Counted from the first letter of the stretch, positions 24,814 through 36,303 are shown. The stretch: DNA of 64,000 bases from Cordia subcordata (GCA_028554755.1 JAPTOF010000001.1:29439501-29503500), one strand, 5' to 3'. A program made the numbers and translations. Notes: generated by a model not told the origin, from the letters alone.

Positions 24814-24824
24814 GTTTATATAGG
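24814..24824 (-). promoter_or_regulatory. TATA box of the MULE-2 transposase
   Basis: CTATATAAACC on the minus strand lies about 125 bases upstream of the transposase ATG at 24690, inside the right terminal region. This fits the usual arrangement in which Mutator-type TIRs or adjacent sequence carry the transposase promoter. Confidence 0.5.
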
Positions 24825-24830
24825 CAAAAA

Positions 24831-25137
24831 AACGCATTCTAGGAGTGCGATTTCTGAAATTTCCCGTGATGTGAAGTGACTAAAGCATGATTAATAGCAG
24901 GGAATATATTTCGGATACTGCAAACGCACTCCCAGAATGTGCTGCCAAGAATATTTTCTCTTCCCCACAATCAAATCAAATCAGAATCAAATCAAATTTG
25001 GTAGGGTTGCAGGGAAAACCCAAAGAACGAGTTTCGGAAGTGCGGAACGCACTCCTGGAATGGAGCGCGACCCCGCTCCGGTCAGGGAGCACGGCAGCGG
25101 CTGTACTCCCGAAGCACGACCGCACTCCCGGAGCGCG
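24831..25137. repeat. Subterminal motif array of MULE-2
   Basis: Five related short words around GCACTCCCGGAG lie next to the right TIR. They are at 24831-24850 (inverted), 24923-24940, 25044-25065, 25102-25117 and 25121-25137. They create local palindromes and a G/C-rich island in A/T-rich DNA. Such arrays in other transposons are transposase-binding sites. Confidence 0.6.
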
Positions 25138-25387
25138 TTCCGTCTTTTGGGAATCTGTTTCGCGTTCTAAAAATGCGTGAAACGCGTTTTTAGAACCAGT
25201 TTGGGTCATTTTTAAAAACACTTTAAGAATGGAGCTAGTTTTGCATGACATTTTAAACTTTAGGTAAAAAAAAAAAATCCTTCCTTTGTCGTTCGAATGA
25301 GAAGTTGCGCCGCCCAGTCAAGGACACCTCTGCCAGCATACTTTTTCCTTAAAATTTCCACGCTATCGATGATCAAAACCAGCTTTA

Positions 25388-25855
25388 GAGGGTGTTTGGA
25401 CTGGCTTATCAAAAAGCTACTTAAAGTACATTGGATTTTAAGTAACTTTTTTTTATTGTCGACTTTAAGTAGTTACGTGTTTGAATCAAAGTTATAGTTA
25501 TAAAAAAAGAATTTATGTGTTTGATTAAAATGGATTGAAAGTAACTTATATGGTTAAAATAACTATTAAGGACAATAAAATAGAATTTAAAGAGTAACTA
25601 CAAGATAAAAAAAGTAAAAATATTTTAGTAATAAAAATAAAAAGGTAAGGATAAGATAGTAAATGATTTGGTCAAATTTACTTTTTTTCAAAGTGCTTAA
25701 AGCCAAAAAAAATAGAAGCTGGGGGTGGAGAGTTTTTAATTTTCTACTTAAAATCACTTAAAAAAGCACTATTTTAAATTAAACAAACGCTTCTATTAAC
25801 TTAAATTAGCTTTAAGTAGGTTTGACAAGAAAAAAAAGCCAAACCAAACACCCTC
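25388..25855. mobile_element. Tourist-like MITE, 468 bp, TTA target duplication
   Basis: The ends are GAGGGTGTTTGG and CCAAACACCCTC, with TTA on both sides (25385-25387 and 25856-25858). Interior words such as GACTTTAAGTAGTTA and TTGGTCAAATTTACTTT are shared with the nested copies at 31005-32407, so they are one family. Confidence 0.88.
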
Positions 25856-26123
25856 TTAAGATAGAGCTTTTTCCCCCAAGGAATCTTCCAACTTCATTCT
25901 TGCCTAAAATTCATCAAAACACGTCATAAATAGATGCAATTCAAGAAAACATCTCAACGAGCAATCAATTCAAATCAATATGAAAAGAGCTAAAATCCTA
26001 AGCAAAATTATATGAAAATAATGCTATTTTATAGAGTTATCAGTTATTCACAATATCATGACACAAGAATTGTTAGAAGAACTAATATAAGTTTTTTCGG
26101 ATAGAAATAGCTAAAAGGATTAA

Positions 26124-26347
26124 GGGTTGGGTTGGATTAACTTTTTTAAAGCGTTTCTTTCCGCAACTTTTGGAAAAAAAAAAACAAAACATTTTTTTAG
26201 AGCTAAAATTTTTAACTTTTGCTCAAAATATTTGAAAATTTTTTTTTCCAAAAGTTCAATTTCTTTTTACCAAATTCTTGTTACAAAATATATAATTTTT
26301 AAAATAAAATAATATTTTTCATGAAAAAAGTCAATTTAAATAAGCCC
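26124..26347. mobile_element. MITE, 224 bp, TAA target duplication
   Basis: The left end GGGTTGGGTTGGATTAACTT and the right end AAGTCAATTTAAATAAGCCC are imperfect inverted repeats flanked by TAA (26121-26123 and 26348-26350). It belongs with the 1775-1976 type. Confidence 0.65.
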
Positions 26348-26376
26348 TAATAATTTCTAACTTTCCCATCCACTTT

Positions 26377-26916
26377 ATTGTTTACTAAAAATGTTGGTTC
26401 CAATTTAAAAAAAGATTTGATACCTTATTTTAAACATCCATTATGCATTGTTTACTAAAATCATTGGTTCCAATCTAGAAAAAGATTTGATACCTTATTT
26501 TTTGCCAAAAAAAAAAAATTGACACATTTATCGAGTAATACTTTTTATTTAGATTTCGACCATTGGTATTTTCTAATTTAGATTATATAATTTTAAGTGA
26601 TGCTAAAAAATGGATAAAATTTATAATCCAAAATTCATTCGTTAATGGTTCCGTGACCCCTTTAATCTTTAAGTTCTTTTTAAAAAATTATTTTATGAGT
26701 TAATATAATAGAATGTTGATGTCATCTTTTTATAAAAATAAATAAATATTTTGAGAGGTTTTTGAATTCAAATTTGATGCTTTAGTATTTTTATATTCAA
26801 ATTGACATTTAATTTTGCAAACACTGCTAAGACATGGAGGAAATTTAAAATTTTATTTTGTCAACTTAATAATTTCCCCGCAATTTTCGAGGTTTATATA
26901 TCCATCTATATATATA

Positions 26917-26959
<43 letters not shown>

Positions 26960-27180
26960 AATTCTTTTGTTGCATTTACATAGCAGCATATATTTATGCC
27001 ATATTGTAAAATAGATCATTGGATGCACTTTTGGAGGAACTAGATGTCATACTATATCATTCTATACTCCCCCATTTAATATGGGACAATCAACACTAAT
27101 GTTTTTGTGGTCATCCACTATGCATTGTTTACTAAAACTATTGATTCTAATCTAAAAAGGATATGATATCTCATTACTTT
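26377..27180. repeat. Dispersed direct copies of a 55-bp unit
   Basis: A unit containing TTTACTAAAA.y.TTGGTTCCAAT and GATTTGATACCTTATTTT appears at about 26385-26435, again at about 26452-26502, and in diverged form at 27122-27178. A TA-rich microsatellite (26905-26955) lies between the second and third copies. Confidence 0.7.
26764..27060. repeat. Direct repeat, first copy
   Basis: This segment matches 28155-28380 in the same orientation through the words ATTCAAATTGACATwTAATTTT, TTGTTGCATT.A.ATAG and AAAATAGATCATTkGATGCAyTTTTGGAGGAA. The first copy carries the TA microsatellite insertion that the second lacks. Spacing between copies is about 1.4 kb. Confidence 0.75.
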
Positions 27181-27289
27181 TTAAAAACCTTTAATCCGTT
27201 TTTTGAGAAATGCTTTTATTTAGATTTCAAGTATTGCTATTTTCTAATTTAGATAATTATATAATTTTAAATAATGTTAAACATAGATA

Positions 27290-28115
27290 ATGTCAAGTCC
27301 CCAATCCCAGACTCCCAAGTTTGTGAGAGAGTTTCGTGTTGTGAGTATAATTAATAATTATTTAGGCCCTTACATCAACCCGCCCAAAATGGTCAATTCA
27401 AGTTATTACTTATACCCACACCACCCACTTATAAGTAAGTTATAAATCACCTTACAAACTAACATAGAACATTACAATCACCCCTGTTGCGGACCTGACA
27501 TCCTCATTAGGGACATACAATCATAATCACATAAGACCATGTAGTGTAGGACTCTAAAGGTGGCTCTTACGAGTTTAAGAGGTGGCTTTCACCATATACT
27601 TAGTGTAGCACTTTGTCCCGCATAGCATATGGCTCCTATGGGCTCAAGAGGTGGCTCTCACCGCATGCCTAGTGTAGCACTTTGCCTCACCTAGTACTTA
27701 GCTACTGCAACTGACTAGAGATTGACTCTGATGCCATTTGTAATGACCTAGGCTCATACTACTGACTTGCCACTACATTGAATCTAATCAACTAACCCAA
27801 AATGATTAAGCTCATAATGACAGTAGTAGTGAATCCAAGCCATTATAAAGTGTACAAAAATCTTACAAAGAATTGATGTTGAAGGGCGTTACAGACTCTT
27901 CTCCTTAAGACGCGATGTTATCATCACAACCCAAACAAAAACAAAATAGAACCATAGTCCAGGACCCATAGTAGCGTGGAATATGCCCAAAGCTTGCTCT
28001 AATATCATTCTATGATGCCCCCAAGCCCAAACCCTCAGGTTCGTGAGCGAGACTGGTGTTGTGAACATAATTAATAACTACTTGGACTTTTAAACTAACG
28101 ACCCAAAGGGATTCC
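27290..28115 (-). mobile_element. Small tRNA-Met-primed retroelement remnant (TRIM-like)
   Basis: Two related segments of about 100 bp (27297-27400 and 28012-28115) share CAmGTTyGTGAG.GAG and GTGTTGTGArpATAATTAATAA-type words in direct orientation. On the minus strand a Met-type primer-binding site follows the right copy (TGATATTAGAGC, about 27997-28008), and a second TGGCATCAGAGTC-like site lies near 27727-27739. A 74-bp tandem repeat containing GTGTAGCACTTTG sits between (about 27555-27700). No coding frame is present. Terminal-repeat retrotransposons in miniature fit this picture, but the boundaries are uncertain. Confidence 0.4.
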
Positions 28116-28154
28116 CTGCCTTGGCCTTTAATATTCCAGTTATTTTATAAATTT

Positions 28155-28380
28155 TTAATTCAAAATTGATGCATTAATATTTTTTAATTCAAATTGACAT
28201 ATAATTTTAAACATTGCTAAAAATTGGAAGAAGTTGAAAATTTTTAATTTGTTACCTTAATGATTTCCCACAGATTTTCTAGTTTTTTTTTTGTTGCATT
28301 AAGATAGTAGTATATTTGATGCCATAGTCTTAAAATAGATCATTTGATGCATTTTTGGAGGAATTTGATGCCACGCTATT
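28155..28380. repeat. Direct repeat, second copy
   Basis: The second copy of 26764-27060, without the TA microsatellite. Together the two copies bracket the TRIM-like remnant. Confidence 0.75.
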
Positions 28381-31000
28381 CAAGCAATACCTTAAAAGTG
28401 ATGTTTTACATACTGTGAAGTCATGATGTTATATTTATATGACATATCTTTCTCTTTCCAATCTTTGATGGTATCTTATCTTTTTTTACAGCTTAGGAAG
28501 ATTTTCATGCATAGAACAAATGAACTTAAACTACACCATGACCCACCATCTGATGGAACATGGAAATAATTTAAAAACAAATTGACACTACATTTGATAG
28601 ATGTTTTTCTAAGGCACAATAATATTTTCATTTGAAAGTTGCAATATTAATTGATGGACTTTTACTAACTTGAAATCATCAATAACTTAGTTTGAAGCAC
28701 TTTTAGAACTTCTTGGGCCCTTGTAATTATTTTAATGGCATGACATCAGAAAATTTTTATGATGTTGGGAATTGAATGATTATTGAATTACTCCTAAACA
28801 AGTACATATAAATGATTGTTGCCCTTATTCGCACAACAGATCTCGTTTTAAATTGTCACCTTCTTAATGCTTAAGATTTTAAAGGTATATATGTGTCGTT
28901 ATATTACTATTTTTAGTTTCTATAATGACCATATATTTATAGGTTTCTTTTGTTGGTCTATTGTAAATTATTGTAATACTTAAAATGAACATTAATTTCA
29001 AGTTTTTAAGTTTTTAAAATATATAAAAAATTCTTTTTACATTAAGCAAAAGGGAAAAAATTCTATATTAACTTATGTTCCCAAGCCTACAAAAAGATGT
29101 TCAAAATTTATACATGTGCACATAAACATGATAGCTTAGAATTTATAAGTTTGTGTACATATACCACGCAACAATAGGATTGCTATGTAGGAAAATTGGC
29201 TTAAATTTATCAAAGAAAAATAAAATGACACCTAAGATTTGAAAGAAAACGAAAATGCCACATGAGTGAAAAATTAACACGCGTAATACGTCATTTTTTT
29301 CGTAAATTGAAGTCCTTCTATTAGAAATTTTGAAATCCAAATCTTTAATTTTATATTTTACAAAGTTCAAGTTTTAAAACTATTCTTTTCCTAACAAAGA
29401 ATACATAGCTGCACACTCCTTATTAGCTAAGAAGACAATAACAAGTTATTAATTCTGAAATTTACCATTGACTTACATTATCTAACACTAAGTACCTTTT
29501 TTATTTTCTAGAAAAGTTGAAGCTCTTAAAAATTTGAGCTTTTCTAAAAACTGAAAATTGGAACTTTGTTAATTTTTTTTTTTTGAAATTATACAGAAAA
29601 CAGACAGAAACTTGCCTAAGTTGTTGTGGTGGTAGGAAAATACAAGAACGGAAATGTGGGGGTTAAAGTAGGCCAAAATAGTCAAAAGTAAAATGAGGGC
29701 AAAATGAAAAGAAATTTTAGTGTTGACGTTACCAAAAAGTGACGAAGAAGAATCGTCCCAAGTAGTTGCTCAAAACCTAAGATCTAAGGCTTCGAGGTGA
29801 TCGATGCAAGAGAGCCATTTATTCAAAACGCCAAATGATGAGTATATTCCACTTGCCGTCCTCATTTTAATTGCATGGATGTATTTGTAGACAAGCTAAT
29901 GCTTCCCCCTCTGCGCACCCTCCAGAACATTCTAATAGGATTTGGTATACGTGATTGGTATATACGTGCACTCGAACTTACGCGGATATGGAATATCCTT
30001 CTTGTGAAACGCTAAAAGATGGCACTATTTTGCATTATTTTGTAAACAAATTAGGGGTCTCTATAATGGAATGGATTTAGATAGAAACGGGATGAGTTAA
30101 AGAATTGAATAGAACTAGGAACCAATTGTATCTGGAAATGAATATGCTGGTATACTTTAATAATAAAGATAAGAATAGATATATTAATTCCAAGCCTATA
30201 TTTGGTAGTTAATATTCTAAAATAGTATTGGAAATCACTTATATAAATGACAAGAATATTTTCATTTTAATTTGTTAATCTTTTAGTTTTCTTATCTTTT
30301 AATTTTTGAATTCTATAATTTTTTTATTTTTTAATTGTTTAAGTTTTTTATTCTTTAAATTCTTTTAAAGTTTTAAGTTTTTTTTTTTTTAAATATCTTT
30401 TAATTAGGGCATAGGGTTCGAACAAGTATATACAAAAGTTGATTTTTTGTAATGTTTTAATATTTGAAGGAATATTTTGTAATTTGTAAAAAATATTCAT
30501 TCCTGCAAACAGACAAATAGGTCATTTCTTTGTATTTTGTCGGAATGGTTATTCCCATATTAGTGGGAACAGGTTTCCCTCGAAAATAGAATTCTTAATT
30601 ATGTTTTGTCATACCAATCATAAAAATTAAAATAAACTCAAAAATATTATTCTATTTCTGCCCCTCTGTCATACCAATTGCCGCCTAAAGCAATTAGGAA
30701 GCATCTATTGTAGGTGAGTTGATGGAAATGTACCAGCATAAACTTTTGATTTGGTTTGCTTTGCTGGACAAGGACTTTTGATTTGGTTTTTTCATCTCTT
30801 AAATACAATTACTTGCTAATTCGGCGCAAGGAAAAAAAAGAAGAATGCTATGTCATCACATGGTTAGTCACAACTCAAATTAAAATATGAGACCTCAGAA
30901 TATAGCAAGTGGTTAGGAATAGAGAGTAACTCAGTGGTTAGGACTATATTCACAAGAGTAATAATTTGGATTTAGATCTCATAAGAGGTAGAGAGTCGGA
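28381..31000. other. Intergenic, no gene recognised
   Basis: A/T-rich DNA with no supported gene on either strand. Near 30925-30985 a CTCAGTGGTTAGGACT word followed by GGATTTAGATCTC resembles the A-box and B-box spacing of tRNA-derived SINEs, but it is too diverged to call. Confidence 0.5.
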
Positions 31001-31027
31001 TTAAGAGTGCTTGGATTGGCTTATTAA

Positions 31028-31956
31028 GAGGTGTTTGGTTTGGCTTTTTTTTTCTTCTGGTCAAACCTGCTTAAAGCCTAATTTAAACTAGCAAAAGTGT
31101 CTATTTTAATTAGAGGGTGTTTGGTTTGGCTTTTTTTTTGGTCAAACTTACTTAAAGCCTAATTTAAGCTAATAGGAGTGTTTGTTTTAATTAAAAATGT
31201 GCTTTTTTTAAGTAGCTTTAAGTAGAAAATAAAAAGCTCCCCAACCCCAACTTTTGCTTTTTATGGCTTTAAGCACATTGAAAAAAAGCAAGTTTGACCA
31301 AATCATTTACTATCTTATCCTTACCTTTTTATTTTTATTACTAAAATATCTTTTCTCTTTTATCTTACACTTAACTTTTTAAATTATATTTTAATGTCCT
31401 TAATAGTTATTTTAACTATATAACTTACTTTTCAGCCCACTTTAATCAAACATGTAAATACTTATTTTTATAACTATAACTTTTATTCATACACGTAACT
31501 ACTTAAAGTTTACAATAAAAAAAAGCCACTTAAAGCTAGAAATGCTTTAAGTAGCTTACACCCTCTTAAAAATGTGCTTTTTTAAGTGACTTTAAGTAGA
31601 AAATAAAAAGCTCCCCAACCCCAACATTTGCTTTTTATGGCTTTAAGCACTTTGAAAAAAAACAAGTTTGACCAAGTCATTTACTATCTTATCCTTACCT
31701 TTTTATTTTTATTACTAAAATATCTTTATTCTTTTATCTTATACTTATCTTTTTAAACTCTATTTTAATGTCCTTACTAGTTATTTTAACTATATAACTT
31801 ACTTTTCAACCCACTTTAATCAAACATGTAAATAATTATTTTTATAACTACAACTTTTATTTAAACACATAATTATTTAACATTGACAATAAAAAAAGCC
31901 ACTTAAAGCTAGAAGTGCTTTAAGTAGCTTTTTTATAAGCCAATCCAAACACCCTT
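31028..31956. mobile_element. Middle MITE of the nest
   Basis: Starts GAGGTGTTTGGTTTGG and ends CCAATCCAAACACCCTT, with TAA at 31025-31027 and 31957-31959. It is itself interrupted at about 31112/31566 by a third copy. The restored interior order (GCTTAAAGCCTAATTTAAACTAG... then AATGTGCTTTTTTAAG) matches the inner copy closely. Confidence 0.78.
31113..31565. mobile_element. Inner MITE of the nest, TTA target duplication
   Basis: A complete 453-bp copy with ends GAGGGTGTTTGG and GTAGCTTACACCCTC and TTA on both sides (31110-31112 and 31566-31568). Its right end lacks the CCAAA word seen in the others, a small deletion in the terminal repeat. Confidence 0.82.
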
Positions 31957-32560
31957 TAAAAAGTTAATTAAAGCACTTCTGACTTCAAGCAGCTTTTTTT
32001 ATTGTCGACTTTAAGTAGTTATGTATTTGAATAAAATTTGTAGTTATAAAAATAAGTATTTACATGTTTGATTAAAGTGGGTGAAAAAGTAAGTTATATG
32101 GTTAAAATAACTATTAAGGATATTAAAATAAAATTTAAAAAGGTAAATATACGATCAAAGAGTAAAGATATTTTAGTAATAAAAATAAAAAAGTAAGGAT
32201 AAAATAGTAAATGATTTGGTCAAAGTTGCTTTTTTTAAAGTGCTTAAAGTCATAAAAAGCAAAAGTTAGAGTTGGGAAGCTTTTTATTTTCTACTTATAC
32301 CACTTAAAAAAATATTTTTTAATTAAAACAAACACTTTCATTAGCTTAAATTAGGTTTTAAACAAGTTTGGCCAAAGAAAAAAAAAAAAGCCAAACCAAA
32401 CACCCTTTAAGTTGAGAGATTAAAAAAATTTAAGAAAAGATTAAAACTCAAAGTCGAATATATAAAAATGTAGGTACTTCATACAAAAAATTTCTCATAC
32501 TAGTTAAATTAAATAAGATCACATAAATATGAATAGTTGCTCCTATTCTAGTGACTGTGA

Positions 32561-33109
32561 TGTCATACCCTGACGATGCAGGTGCCATACAGGCCGTCAC
32601 TTGGTGTAGATGACGAGGCTCACAAAGAAAGTGCCAGGGCAACCCCAATGATGCAGGCGCCATGCGAGCAACCATGTGGCAAGGATGACAAAGCGTGAAA
32701 GGATACACGCATGGCACTTCTCTTGAGGAAGGATCTAGAAGATACACTAGATAAGAATAATATCAAATTCTCTTTGATTGAGGGATTATGGTTTGAGATT
32801 GTTTGAAAATATCCCATGATTATGGTAGAATCTTCTAGAAGCACATATTAGCCATTTGATTGAAATGATCTTAGCCATTCATTAGATTACAAGCATGTAT
32901 AAATAGCCTAGCATTTTCATTTGTAATACACACAGAAAAGTTGAGAGCAATACAAAGCCTTATTCTCTCATCTCTTTATTCCACTGCTTTACTCTTTATC
33001 TTGCAATTTTCCTTTGTTCGTGGTTTTTGCAGGCTGATTTAGCCACTTTTGCTTAAGAAAAGCGTCTAAGTGCCACACGCTGCGCTTGGGATAGGCCAAG
33101 GGCATGACA
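32561..33109 (+). repeat. 5' LTR of the gypsy element
   Basis: 549 bp, differing from the 3' LTR by roughly 25 substitutions by eye, mostly transitions, hence about 95% identity. A TATAAATA box lies near 32897, followed by the likely transcription start. The inverted ends are TGTCA and TGACA. Confidence 0.93.
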
Positions 33110-33167
33110 AGTGGTTACCAGAGCCAAGGTTACACGCAAGGTGTTTGTGATTTTGCTCCTGTGAAGG

Positions 33168-34280
33168 ATGTCTTCTTCAGGAGTTGAGAGAAACACTAAT
33201 GCCAGCCATGATGAGAGGGGAAGGGAAGCCTTACCACCTGCAGCAACCAAAGGCAATAAGAGGGGGAAGTCTCGGGATGTGCAAGTCGCTTTTGAGACAC
33301 GTTTGACAAGAGCGGAAGAGGCCCTGGCTGAGTTCATGACGAAGATGCAGCAGCTTGGATTTTACGATGAGGAAACACTATGTCAAGGGGACCTGTGGGA
33401 AGAGCTCCAAAAGCTTCAAACTAATGTGCAAACGGCAAAAGTGATGGCTTAACAAGTATTGACAAAGAGTGAGACCCTGGCCGATTGGTCACAAGGTAGA
33501 ATGGCTGAACAAGACAAGATCCTGGAGGAGATGAAGAAGGATTGGGCTATGCGCAGAGAGGCAATAGCCCATGGCACAACAACCTATCGCCATGCACCAA
33601 AGGTGGATGTGCCAAGACCCAGTTCCCATAGTGGGAAGTGTGAATCCAAGGAGGTGGACAACTTTTTTTGGCAGGTTGAGCAATATTTCGAGGCAATGGG
33701 GCTGGAGGATGACACAAGTCGTGTCAAGATGGCAACATTCTACTTCATTGAGGATGCAGCTTTATGGTGGCGCATGAAGCACCAAGGACTCAAGGAGGCA
33801 AACAAAGATTTACCCACTTGGGCTACATTCAAGGAGGAGGTATATGCCCAATTTTATCCAGAGAAAGCAGACTGGGATGCTCATGATAAGCTTAGAGTCC
33901 TGAAGCACACAGGGGCCATCCATGATTATGTCAAAGAATATGTTTCCCTTAAACTTCAGGTATATAACAAGCCAGATTATGATCATATGTATGACTTTGT
34001 TAAGGGTTTGCAGCCATGGGCCCAACAAGAAGTTAGGATGAGAAGGCCAAAAACCTTTGCTGAAGCTGTGGCCATAGCTGAATCCTTACTAGAGTTCAAG
34101 ACTAGGACCGACTCCTCCAAAAAACCCAGGAACGATTTTAAGGGCAAAGGTAGGGAAGACAAAAATCCCAAAGGGCAAGAGAAGTCCGCCTCTAACCAAG
34201 AGGGAAAGAAAGAGAGGAAGCCCTTCAGCTGTTACTTTTGTGGAAGACCACATGTGTGGCGGGAATACCCCAAGAGATAA
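33168..34280 (+). pseudogene. gypsy gag, one stop and a damaged zinc knuckle
   Basis: Starts at ATG 33168 (MSSSGVERNT). The retrotransposon gag domain lies in 33640-34090, with FWQVEQYFEAMG, WWRMKHQG and FYPEKADWDAHDKLRVLKHTG. A basic Lys-rich stretch and the knuckle CYFCGRPHVWREYPKR follow. A TAA at 33450-33452 interrupts the frame where Gln fits (MA-QVL). The third Cys of the knuckle is Tyr. A further TAA closes the frame at 34278-34280. Gag would form the particle. Confidence 0.9.
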
Positions 34281-36303
34281 ACCCTCAACTCATTATTGGA
34301 GGAACATGAGAAGGCAACTGAGGCACACATGAGTTCTTTGCAATTGCTCAATACTTTAAACGTCAAGCCAGCCACGATGACGTTGCCCAAAGGTGGCTTG
34401 ATGTATGCATAAGTGATGATTTACGACAAGACCACCATGGCCATGTTGGATACCGGAGCTTCTCACAACTTCATGGCAGAAGATGAAGCCAAGAGGCTGG
34501 GACTTACCATCACCAAGTCCCAAGGATCCCTCAAGACGGTCAATTTCGTCCCTCGACCATTGTCAGGTATGGTCAAGAATGTCTCATTAACCCTTGGCAC
34601 ATGCCAGAGAGACGTGGGCTTCACGGTGGTACCTGTGGATGATTTCAAGGTCGCCCTTGGCATGGAATTCTTTAGAAGAGCCAAGGCCATTCCCACACCA
34701 AACCTTGAACAAATTGTAATCATGGAGGAGAAGACCCCATGTATGGTACCAGCCAAAGTTCAGGCGACGCCAGAAACGAGACTATTGTCAGCTATACAAG
34801 TTGACAAAGGTCTACGACATGGAGAGGCAACCTACTTAGCAACCATGAAGGGGGACGTAGATGAACCAGTGCCAGGAGAAGTGCCCATGGAGATTACTAA
34901 AGTCGTTCTAGAGTTTGAAGATGTTATGCCATCTGAGTTGCCAAGGAGACTACCACCTAGGAGAGAGGTGGACCACGAGATCGAACTGATTCCTGGTGCC
35001 AAACCACCTGCCAAAGCACCGTACCGAATGGCTCCTCCAGAACTAGAAGAATTAAAGAAGCAACTCAAGGAGCTGCTCGATGCGAGGTTCATTCAGCCAT
35101 CCAAAGCTCCCTATGGTGCACCTGTATTGTTTCAAAAGAAGTAAGATGGCTCCCTCCACCTATGTACATATTATCGTGCACTAAACAAGGTAACGGTAAA
35201 GAATAGGTATCCCATTCCTTTGATAGCAGACTTGTTTGATCAGTTGGGTGGGGCAAAGCTCTTCACCAAACTTGACCTTCGTTCGGGGTACCATCAAGTG
35301 AGGATTGCTGCGGGGGACGAACCTAAGACGACGTGTGTAACAAGTTATGGATCATTTGAATATCTGGTTATGCCGTTTGGTCTCACTAAGGCCCCGGCAA
35401 CCTTCTGCACTTTGATGAACAAGATTTTCCACCCTTTTCTGGATCGGTTCGTGGTGGTATATTTGGATGACATTGTGATATAGCCAAACATTGGAAGAGC
35501 TTACCATCCACCTAGGCACCGTTCTCAAGGTGTTGAGGGAAAACGAGTTGTATGTAAAGAAAGAAAAGTGCTCTTTTGCTCAACAAAGAGTACATTTTCT
35601 TGGCCATACCATCCAGAATGAAAAATTGAAGATGGACCCAAAGAAAATTCAAGCTATCATAGACTGGGAAGCACCAACCAAAGTAAGTGAATTACGCTAT
35701 TTTCTTGGGTTGGTGAATTATTACAGGCGATTCATCATTGACTACTCAAAGAAGGCGGCCCCACTTACCGAGCTCCTCAAGAAAACCACTTCTTGGGAAT
35801 AAAGTAAGAATTGCCAAGGTGCTTTTGAAGAGTTAAAGAATGCTGTTGCCAGCGAACTTGTCATGAGCCTAGCCGACCCTGAGATGCCCTATGAGGTCCA
35901 CACAGATGCCTTTGAATTTGCCATTGGAGGCGTCCTCATGCAAGATCATCATCCAATTGCCTATGAGAGTCGGAAGCTCAATGACATTGAAAGAAGAGAC
36001 ACGGTGCAAGAAAAAGAAATGACAGCCATTATCCATTGCCTAAGGGTATGGCCCCATTATTTGCTGGGATCCACGTTTGTGGTCAAGATAGATAATGTTG
36101 CTATGAGTTACTTCGAAACCCAAAAGAAGCTAACTCCAAAACAAGCGAGGTGGCAAGAGTTCCTTGCGGATTTCGACTATAAGTTGGAGTACAAGCCCGA
36201 GAAAGCCAACTTGGTGGCCGACGCCTTGAGCCGCAAAGCAGAACTCCACCACATAAAGAAAGATGATACATTGGTTGACAAGATCAAGGGAGGAATGTCT
36301 TAA
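34281..36303 (+). pseudogene. gypsy protease, reverse transcriptase and RNase H, broken
   Basis: The aspartic protease motif LDTGASHNFM lies at 34446-34475. The RT domain runs about 34970-35500 with [30 protein letters not shown] and YLDDIVI (YLDD at 35460-35471). The next block, [16 protein letters not shown] to YYRRFI, is in another frame after a small deletion at about 35481. RNase H (35863-36303) shows the VHTDAFEFAIGGVL and ARWQEFLADFDYKLEYKPEKANLVADALSR blocks. Stops at 34410 (TAA), 35142 (TAA), 35800 (TAA) and 36301 (TAA) all fall at positions that fit Gln. Confidence 0.92.

Larger units (their letters stand above)
18374..25280. mobile_element. MULE-2: 6.9-kb Mutator-like element with transposase and a PMD gene
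   Basis: The terminal inverted repeats run about 160 bp: left from TGATTTTTTTTAACCTAAA (18374) and right to the reverse complement at 25280. They share the internal blocks CATGCAAAACTA, AAAACGCGTTTCA and ACCCAAAyTGGTT. The flanking 10-mers TTCTTCTGTC (18364-18373) and TTCCTTTGTC (25281-25290) agree at 8 of 10 positions, an aged Mutator-type duplication. Two genes face each other inside: a PMD gene on plus (about 19424-21830) and a MuDR-type transposase on minus (about 24690-22080). Both are broken by stops. Confidence 0.85.
31005..32407. mobile_element. Outer MITE of a three-level nest
   Basis: The left end GAGTGCTTGGATTGGCTTAT (31005) and the right end CCAAACACCCTT (32407) are inverted repeats with TAA at 31002-31004 and 32408-32410. 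Its sequence stops at about 31024 and resumes at about 31957, the gap being filled by a second copy of the same family. Confidence 0.78.

Noticed and set aside
29143..29370. 75-codon minus frame
   Set aside because: A/T-rich composition, no domain, no splice or promoter context.
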